Positions 58,697 to 64,000 of a stretch of DNA of 64,000 nt are shown here, one piece after another. Location: NCBI GenBank assembly GCA_020637555.1, contig JACKKF010000006.1, positions 124,001 to 188,000 of the forward strand, in the 5' to 3' direction. The notes below the pieces were generated by a model. The model had not been told where the DNA came from and did no database searches. It saw nothing but the letters and a program-made list of their open reading frames with translations. Within the stretch, counting starts at the first letter, position 1. Each line of letters begins with the position of its first letter. The translations under genes were made by a program, and so were the position numbers. This DNA comes from Rhodobacter sp. (GTDB lineage Bacteria > Pseudomonadota > Alphaproteobacteria > Rhodobacterales > Rhodobacteraceae).

Positions 58697-60147
58697 GGGC
58701 GGCGCGCCTTGTGCCGGGCCTCGGCCTCGGCCAGGGGGCCGACCATGTAAAAGGCGGCTTCGGCCCAGTCGTCACAGTGCCCGTCCAGAATGGCACGGCA
58801 CCCCGCGACGGTGTCGGCAATCGCGACGCTGCGCCCCTCCATCCCGGTAAAGGGGGCCGCCACGAAGAATGGCTGCGTCAGGAACCGTTGCAGGCGGCGG
58901 GCGCGCCCGACCAGGCGCTGTTCCTCGCGGCCCAGTTCCTCGACCCCCAACAGGGCGATGACGTCGCGCAATTCCTCGTAGTGTTCCATCAACTGGCGGA
59001 CATCGGCGGCTGTTCTGGCGTGGTCAGCGCCGACAATCGCCGGGTCGAGCAGGGCCGAGGTCGTCGTCAGCGGGTCGATGGCCGGATAGATCCCTTGCGC
59101 GGCCAGGTCGCGCGACAGGATCACGGTGCTGTCCATATGCGCGCTGATCGCCGACACCGCCGGATCGGTGAAATCGTCCGCCGGGACATAGACCGCCTCG
59201 ATCGCCGTGACCGACGCCCGCGCGCCCGAGGTGATCCGCTCGTGCACCTCGGCCACCTCGGTGTCGAGGGTCGGCTGATAGCCCACCCGCGACGACATCC
59301 GCCCCAAAAGGCCCGAAACCTCGGCCCCCGCCTGGACGAAGCGGAACACATTGTCCATCAGCAGCAGGACGTTGCGCCCTTTCTCGTCGCGCAGGTGTTC
59401 CGCCACCGTGAGGGCGGTCAACGGCACCCGCCAGCGCGCGCCGGGGGGCTCGTTCATCTGGCCATAGACCAGAACCGTTCGGTCCAGCACGCCATATCCG
59501 GCCATGTCGTGCAGCATTTCATGCCCTTCGCGCGACCGCTCGCCAATGCCGGCAAAGACCGACACGCCGTCATAGCCCGCGACCATCGCGTGAATGAGTT
59601 CGGTCACGAGAACCGTCTTGCCGACGCCCGCGCCGCCGAACATCGCCGCCTTTCCGCCCTGGATCAGCGGCGCCAGCAGGTCGATGATCTTGATCCCGGT
59701 TTCAAAGCGTTCGACCTGGGGCCGTGCGATCCCTTGCGGCGGCGGAGCGCGGTGGATGGCCCGGCGCGGGGTATCGGCGGACAGGGGCGGGCCGTTGTCG
59801 CGGGTATGGCCCAGCACGTCGATCAGCCGGCCCAGAACCGCGTCACCCACCGGAACCGTCAGCGGCCCGCCGGTCGGTTCGGCGCGCATCAGCCGGGACA
59901 GGCCCTGTGTGGGCGTCAGCGCGATGGCGCGAAAGCGGTGGCTGTCGAGATGGGCCTGCACCTCGCAAGGGATGGCCAGGCCGCCAGGGTCCGCGATCAC
60001 CGCGTCGTGGATTGCGGGCAGGGGGCCATCGCAGGCAAAATCGATCACCGGCCCCCGCACCGCCAGCACGCGCGTGTCGCCGGGCCCCGGCTCAGGGCCC
60101 GGCGACCGGGCTGCGGCACTGGCGTCTTGCGCGCGCTGTGGTTCCAT
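58693..60147 (-). CDS. atpD: N-type ATP synthase beta subunit
   Basis: Catalytic nucleotide-binding subunit of 484 residues: P-loop GGAGVGKTVLVTELIH (about 160-175), the catalytic Glu in FAGIGERSREGHE, NVLLLMDNVFRFVQAGAEVS (Walker B) and GRMSSRVGYQPTLDTEVAEV. First gene of the operon order beta-epsilon-Q-R-a-c-b-alpha-gamma, the defining order of N-ATPases. The 119-nt gap upstream holds the promoter; no clear FNR or ECF motif was found there. Confidence 0.95.
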   Translation of the reverse strand: MEPQRAQDASAAARSPGPEPGPGDTRVLAVRGPVIDFACDGPLPAIHDAVIADPGGLAIPCEVQAHLDSHRFRAIALTPTQGLSRLMRAEPTGGPLTVPVGDAVLGRLIDVLGHTRDNGPPLSADTPRRAIHRAPPPQGIARPQVERFETGIKIIDLLAPLIQGGKAAMFGGAGVGKTVLVTELIHAMVAGYDGVSVFAGIGERSREGHEMLHDMAGYGVLDRTVLVYGQMNEPPGARWRVPLTALTVAEHLRDEKGRNVLLLMDNVFRFVQAGAEVSGLLGRMSSRVGYQPTLDTEVAEVHERITSGARASVTAIEAVYVPADDFTDPAVSAISAHMDSTVILSRDLAAQGIYPAIDPLTTTSALLDPAIVGADHARTAADVRQLMEHYEELRDVIALLGVEELGREEQRLVGRARRLQRFLTQPFFVAAPFTGMEGRSVAIADTVAGCRAILDGHCDDWAEAAFYMVGPLAEAEARHKARRP

Positions 60148-60266
60148 CGCCTTGTGTCCGTCATCCGCGCACCGTCGCGGGTGTTCAATGTCTACTGAAC
60201 GCCCGTTTCAGGCAAATGACAATGCACCCGCGTCACAAAGCGCGGCACGGCACGCCGGCGCGCGGC

Positions 60267-60803
60267 TCAGGCGGTTTGACGCACGGGCGTGGCGCGGTCA
60301 GGGGGCAGCGCGGCATGGCACCAATCGGTCAGCGCGTCCAGTCGTGGGTCAAGGCAGCGCGCCTCGCCGCCGACAAAGTCCAGAAACGCGGCACGGTTCA
60401 GCCCGTTCACGCCCACCAGCACCGGAATGTCGCGCATCACGGCATCGGCGATCAGGGGGCGAAAGCCGCGGCCCTCGGCCTCGTGTTTGCCGAACTTGTT
60501 GAGGATCAGCATGTCGATCGGTCCGCTCATGCCCCGATCGACATGGGCGACGGCCGTTTCCAGCGCCGAGGGGTCCAGCCGGCAGCCGCGCGCCGCACGG
60601 CCCAGCGTCTGCGAGATGCGCAGCACCGGGCCTTGGGGCAAGACCAGCACATCCATGTCGCAAGGGCCGCCATCGGTGCGGTCGGTGTTGATCTGGACGG
60701 TGCCCGCCAGACGCAGGCCGCGCGCCTGAAGGGACTGTGCCAGCGTCAGCAGGATGCGGTCGGTGTCGCCGCGCCCGGGGGCCATGGTATAGGCGATCCG
60801 CAT
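60267..60803 (-). CDS. DUF2478 domain protein in the nar cluster
   Basis: Protein of 178 residues with an N-terminal strand-loop (MRIAYTMAPGRGDTDRILLT) reminiscent of a P-loop-like nucleotide fold and the DUF2478 blocks MDVLVLPQGPVLRISQTLGR and DMLILNKFGKHEAEGRGFRP. DUF2478 genes often lie near molybdenum or nitrogen-respiration loci, so a part in molybdenum cofactor or nitrate reductase maturation is possible but unproven. Start at 60803, 1 nt beyond the upstream stop. Confidence 0.8.
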   Translation of the reverse strand: MRIAYTMAPGRGDTDRILLTLAQSLQARGLRLAGTVQINTDRTDGGPCDMDVLVLPQGPVLRISQTLGRAARGCRLDPSALETAVAHVDRGMSGPIDMLILNKFGKHEAEGRGFRPLIADAVMRDIPVLVGVNGLNRAAFLDFVGGEARCLDPRLDALTDWCHAALPPDRATPVRQTA

Positions 60804-60804
60804 G

Positions 60805-61644
60805 TCACGCCTCGATTCCGGCCGGGTCGGGGGCAGACGCCGGCACGCCTGGATCGCGCAGGACCGCGCCCTCGATCGAGGCGGCGGCAACCAGGGTTTC
60901 CACGAACGCGCGCGCGGCCCGGGCCCAGGCCGTCCGTTCCATGGCCTCGGCAATCGCGCCACGCACGGAATCGAACGGCAGGACCGCGCCGGGTGCCATC
61001 GCGTCCATGCGGATGATGTGCCATCCGTGGCGCGTCAGGACCGGTGTCTCGGTGATCGCGCCCTCGGGCAGATCGCGCAGCGCGGCTTCGAACTCGGGCA
61101 CCGTGTCGCCGGGGCCGATCTGGCCCAGGCTGCCCTCGACCGCTGCCGAGGCGCAGTCGCTGTGCGCCGCCGCCAATCGACCAAATCCCGCGGGATTGGC
61201 CCGGGCCTGATCGGCCAGCGATCGGGCCCGGGCCAGGCCCTGGTCCCGCGCCGCGTCATCGCGGGGATCGCAGGCGATCAGCAGGTGCGACACCTGCCAC
61301 AGGGGCGGTGCCCGGAACCGTCCCGGATCGCGCGCCCATTCGGCGCGGATCGCGGCATCGTCCGGGGGGGTGACGCTGACGGACTGATCCAGCAGAACCC
61401 GGATCCGGGCCTCGTCGGGGGTTTCCACGCGGCCGGGCGCGACCTCGTGACCCTGCGGGGACAGGCCGCGTCGGCGCGCTTCCTGCAACAGCAGGGTGCG
61501 CACCGCCACCGCCCGCGCGGCCTTGCGCCAGGCAATGCCGGGTTTGCCCCGGGGGGCTGCGTGGTTCTGCACCTCGGCGGCGACAAGGGCGTGAGGCACG
61601 GTTTCGCCGTTGATCACCAGGTCGGGAAAAAGGGTTTGGTTCAT
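60805..61644 (-). CDS. parvulin-type peptidyl-prolyl cis-trans isomerase of the nar operon (NifM-like)
   Basis: Protein of 279 residues: an N-terminal helical region (about 1-115) and a parvulin rotamase domain (about 120-225: WQVSHLLIACDP, AHSDCASAAVEGSLGQIGPG, FEAALRDLPEGAITETPVLT, RHGWHIIRMD). No signal peptide, so cytoplasmic. Its place directly after narI suggests help in folding or maturation of nitrate reductase, as NifM does for nitrogenase. Start at 61644 (MNQTLFPDLV). Confidence 0.88.
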   Translation of the reverse strand: MNQTLFPDLVINGETVPHALVAAEVQNHAAPRGKPGIAWRKAARAVAVRTLLLQEARRRGLSPQGHEVAPGRVETPDEARIRVLLDQSVSVTPPDDAAIRAEWARDPGRFRAPPLWQVSHLLIACDPRDDAARDQGLARARSLADQARANPAGFGRLAAAHSDCASAAVEGSLGQIGPGDTVPEFEAALRDLPEGAITETPVLTRHGWHIIRMDAMAPGAVLPFDSVRGAIAEAMERTAWARAARAFVETLVAAASIEGAVLRDPGVPASAPDPAGIEA

Positions 61645-61649
61645 GGCCC

Positions 61650-62360
61650 TCACTCCGCCGGTTCGCGGCGAGGCTGCCGGCGGGTGCGCACGATCTGATA
61701 GCCGGTGCGCGTGAACAGATAGCGGAACGGCGCGGCGATCCCCGAAAGGATATGCACCAGGCGCGTGAAGGGGAACAGGATGAAGATGGTCAGCCCCAGG
61801 ACGATATGCAGCTTGTAGACCAGCGCCACCGAGGCGATGTGACCGGCCGCGTCGCCCTGAAAGGTGAAGATCCCCTGCGCCCAGGCCATGAACAGAAGCA
61901 CGTCGGCATGTTCATAGGTCGCCAGCGAGATCGGCACGCTGATCAGCCCCAGCGCCAGTTGCGCCAGCAACAGCAGAAGGATCGCGGTATCCCAGAAGCT
62001 GGAGGTCGCGCGGATTCGCGGATCGGTCAGCCGCCGATGCGCCAGCATCGCGCCGCCGATGATCGCCGCGACACCCGCGACGCCCCCCGCGCTGGCCGCC
62101 AGGATCTGCTTGGATTCCGCGTCGATGCCCATGGCTTCATAGATCTGGTGCGGGACCAGCAGGCCAAAGAGATGCCCGGCAAAGATGAACAGCACGCCCA
62201 GATGGAACAGGATCGACCCGACCATGAACTGCTTTCTGCGCAAAAGCTGGCTGGACGCGCTTTTCCATGTGAAGGGATCACGTTCATAGCGCGCGATCGA
62301 CCCGACGATCAGCACGGTCAGCGCAATATAGGGGTAAATACCGAAAAAGAAGGTGTTCAT
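61650..62360 (-). CDS. narI: respiratory nitrate reductase gamma subunit NarI
   Basis: Di-heme b quinol oxidase subunit that anchors NarGH to the membrane. The 236-residue protein has five membrane helices: FFFGIYPYIALTVLIVGSIA first, with heme-ligand histidines in FHLGVLFIFAGHLFGLLVPH and near the C-terminus YKLHIVLGLTIFILFPFTRL. VHILSG follows the last helix. 12 nt after narJ. Confidence 0.95.
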   Translation of the reverse strand: MNTFFFGIYPYIALTVLIVGSIARYERDPFTWKSASSQLLRRKQFMVGSILFHLGVLFIFAGHLFGLLVPHQIYEAMGIDAESKQILAASAGGVAGVAAIIGGAMLAHRRLTDPRIRATSSFWDTAILLLLLAQLALGLISVPISLATYEHADVLLFMAWAQGIFTFQGDAAGHIASVALVYKLHIVLGLTIFILFPFTRLVHILSGIAAPFRYLFTRTGYQIVRTRRQPRREPAE

Positions 62361-62372
62361 TCTAGCCTCCGT

Positions 62373-63146
62373 TCATTCTGCGGCCACGCCGGGACCGGCC
62401 GTCTGGCTGGCAGTCCGATTGGCCGTCCGATTGGCGGTCTGTGGGGCGTTTCCGGGCGCCTCCATCCGCGCGAGCATGTCGCGCGACGCCGGGCATCCGG
62501 CGTTGGGATCGGGGCCAAAGCGGACTTCGCTGTCCTCCCAGACGCGGTCCAGCGCATCGAGATCGTCAGGATCGACCTCGGGCTGGTCGAGCAGGTCCTG
62601 CACCGCCGCCCGGTCCGCGCGCGCCCCGGCCAGCTGCAAAAGGCTGGCGAACACGGCCGCATAGGCGCTGTCACGCCGGGACAGACGTGCCTTCAGGGCC
62701 TCGAAGATATGCGCCGCGTCCGCCAGAGTTTCCTGCGATTCGACGAAGGGACACGTCGACAGGAATTCCAGAAGCACCGGAAGATGGTCAGGCAGTTCGG
62801 TGGTGGCCGGTTCGAACCCGCCCGCGCGATAGGTTTCCAGCAAGGCGACCATCGCCCCGCCGCGATCCCGGCTTTCGCCGTGAACATGTTCGAAAAGGTT
62901 CAGCGACAGGCTGCGCGACCGGTCGAAGAGCATCACGAAGCGTTCTTGCAGGTCGTAAATGTCGCCTTGGCCCAGGTCCTGCACCAGGGGGCGCAGGGAC
63001 CTGCGGGTTGCGGCGGTAAGCCGGGGTTCGGCCGCCAGAACGCCGCCGATGTCGGGCATTGCCCGTTGCAGCGCGGGGGTCGGATAGCTGAGCAGCAGGG
63101 ACAGCGCCTTGAGCGTGCGGTCCTGGATGGGGCGGGGCGGGGTCAT
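62373..63146 (-). CDS. narJ: nitrate reductase molybdenum cofactor assembly chaperone NarJ
   Basis: Cytoplasmic chaperone that keeps apo-NarGH competent for cofactor insertion. The 257-residue all-helical protein has TLKALSLLLSYPTPALQRAM, ERFVMLFDRSRSLSLNLFEH (signature) and PDHLPVLLEFLSTCP. The C-terminal tail has short repeats (ANRTANRTASQTA) from a local DNA duplication, without known role. Start at 63146, adjacent to the narH stop. Confidence 0.93.
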   Translation of the reverse strand: MTPPRPIQDRTLKALSLLLSYPTPALQRAMPDIGGVLAAEPRLTAATRRSLRPLVQDLGQGDIYDLQERFVMLFDRSRSLSLNLFEHVHGESRDRGGAMVALLETYRAGGFEPATTELPDHLPVLLEFLSTCPFVESQETLADAAHIFEALKARLSRRDSAYAAVFASLLQLAGARADRAAVQDLLDQPEVDPDDLDALDRVWEDSEVRFGPDPNAGCPASRDMLARMEAPGNAPQTANRTANRTASQTAGPGVAAE

Positions 63147-63147
63147 G

Positions 63148-64000
63148 TCAGCGCACCTCCTCGGGCATCTTGAGTGGACGTTTCGCGCCGCCGAACAGCG
63201 ACCCTTTGCTGATCCCGGTCGAACAGCCGTTGCCATCGGTAAAGCCGCAGCCGCCCTTCAGGTCATAGGCATCCTCGACCATCTCGCGGTGGGTGGTGGG
63301 AATGACGAAGCGGTCCTCGTAATCCGCAAGGGCGAGAATACGATACATGTCCTCGATCATGGCCGTGCTCAGCCCGACCCGGGCGGCCAGCCCCTCGTCG
63401 ATCAGGCCGTCCACCGTTTTCGAGCGCATGTAACCGCGCATGGCCAGCATCCGCTCCAGTGCGGCGGCGATGGGGGCCTCGTCTCCGGCGGTCAGCAGAT
63501 TGGCCAGATAGCGCAGCGGTATGCGCAGGTTGCGCACGTCGGGCATGGCGCCATCCATGCCGATCGCGCCGGCCTCGGCCGCGTTCTGGATCGGGCTGAG
63601 CGGTGGAATATACCACACCATCGGCAGGGTCCGGTATTCCGGGTGCAACGGGAAGGCGATCTTCCAGTCCATCGCCATCTTCCAGATGGGGCTTTCGCGC
63701 GCGGCCTCGATCCAGTCGGCGGGAATGCCCTGGGCCCGGGCCTGGGCGATCACCTCCGGGTCGTTGGGGTCCAGGAACAGGCCCAGTTGCGCGTCATACA
63801 GATCCATCGCCTCGGCGGCGTTGGCGGCCTCCTCGATCTTGTCGGCGTCATAGAGCATGACACCCAGATAGCGGATGCGTCCGACGCAGGTTTCCGAACA
63901 GACGGTGGGATTGCCGCTTTCGATGCGCGGATAGCACAGCGTGCACTTTTCCGATTTTCCGGTGGACCAGTTGTAATAGACCTTCTTGTAGGGGCAGCCG
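63148..64000 (-). CDS. narH: respiratory nitrate reductase beta subunit NarH, N-terminal part missing
   Basis: Iron-sulfur electron-transfer subunit between NarI and NarG. The last 284 residues are present, starting with GCPYKKVYYNWSTGKSEKC; four to six cluster cysteines are visible (GCPYKK, KCTLC, CSETCVGRIR). The C-terminal half has LPMVWYIPPLSPIQNAAEAG and PIAAALERMLAMRGYMRSKT, the NarH-specific part. Gene enters from the right edge and narG presumably lies outside. Confidence 0.96.
   Translation of the reverse strand, partial: GCPYKKVYYNWSTGKSEKCTLCYPRIESGNPTVCSETCVGRIRYLGVMLYDADKIEEAANAAEAMDLYDAQLGLFLDPNDPEVIAQARAQGIPADWIEAARESPIWKMAMDWKIAFPLHPEYRTLPMVWYIPPLSPIQNAAEAGAIGMDGAMPDVRNLRIPLRYLANLLTAGDEAPIAAALERMLAMRGYMRSKTVDGLIDEGLAARVGLSTAMIEDMYRILALADYEDRFVIPTTHREMVEDAYDLKGGCGFTDGNGCSTGISKGSLFGGAKRPLKMPEEVR

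Noticed and set aside
60805..61644. nifM, implying a nitrogenase cluster
   Set aside because: Only the parvulin domain is shared. The gene follows narH-narJ-narI and no nif genes are seen.
1..64000. tRNA genes, CRISPR arrays, insertion sequences, prophage genes
   Set aside because: Looked for CCA-ended cloverleaf-like stretches, regularly spaced repeats, transposase motifs and phage structural genes; none could be supported.

Overview
High-GC chromosomal DNA of a member of the Rhodobacterales (Rhodobacteraceae/Roseobacteraceae, Alphaproteobacteria). This rests on the ffh-chorismate mutase-rpsP-rimM-trmD-rplS-rpmE gene order, a cysG-DUF2849-cysI-cysH-DUF934-fpr sulfite-assimilation cluster, an RpoE-ChrR singlet-oxygen sigma/anti-sigma pair beside a lipid-modification operon, MipZ, and an alternative N-type ATP synthase operon. 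No rRNA, tRNA, CRISPR array, IS element or prophage was seen. A partial acyl-CoA ligase lies at the left edge and a partial narH at the right edge.

Layout. 1-3.7 kb (minus): two-subunit ThDP decarboxylase, GMC oxidoreductase and acyl-CoA ligase in one operon. 3.8-4.5 kb (minus): Crp/Fnr regulator. 4.6-10.6 kb (plus): formylglycine-type sulfatase, PAPS sulfotransferase, fused ATP sulfurylase/APS kinase and CysQ, a complete sulfate-activation, sulfation and desulfation set. 10.8-12.3 kb: two tandem paralogous glycosyltransferases behind a perfect FNR-type box. 12.5-17.7 kb: sulfite reduction cluster. The CysH here looks like an APS reductase, so PAPS made by the kinase half is probably for sulfation rather than assimilation. 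17.8-21.3 kb (minus): class V PLP enzyme and a secreted protein with an internal duplication. 21.5-25.8 kb: queuosine precursor transporter, a tiny ORF with a near-perfect Shine-Dalgarno and rare codons ahead of the ribosome-rescue gene arfB, a Nudix hydrolase, a PiT phosphate transporter with a Pho-box-like site, and trhO.

26-33.4 kb is the translation and secretion core (ffh, rpsP, rimM, trmD, rplS, rpmE) with a GNAT enzyme, chorismate mutase, bluB, an outer-membrane barrel and an acyltransferase-like membrane protein. ffh (four apparent 1-base losses) and rplS (one) are frameshifted in G/C runs. Both are essential, so sequence error is the likeliest cause. 33.4-43.3 kb: APC-like transporter, mipZ, a 52-aa protein, a divergent photolyase, an ArsR/SRPBCC operon, malate synthase G, rimO and a LysR regulator. 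43.4-48.4 kb: tripartite tricarboxylate transporter (TctB-A-C) with a ThDP enzyme and a transthyretin/HIUase-like protein, divergent from the LysR gene with a T-N11-A dyad between them.

48.4-53.8 kb: RpoE-ChrR (plus) and a divergent lipid operon (FAD oxidoreductase, DUF1365, cyclopropane-synthase-family methyltransferase, DUF3833), each side carrying a TGATCC-N18-TAnCC promoter. 53.8-60.1 kb (minus): nine-gene N-ATPase operon whose c subunit has a full Na+-type ligand set. 60.3-64 kb (minus): narH(partial)-narJ-narI-parvulin isomerase-DUF2478, pointing to nitrate respiration.
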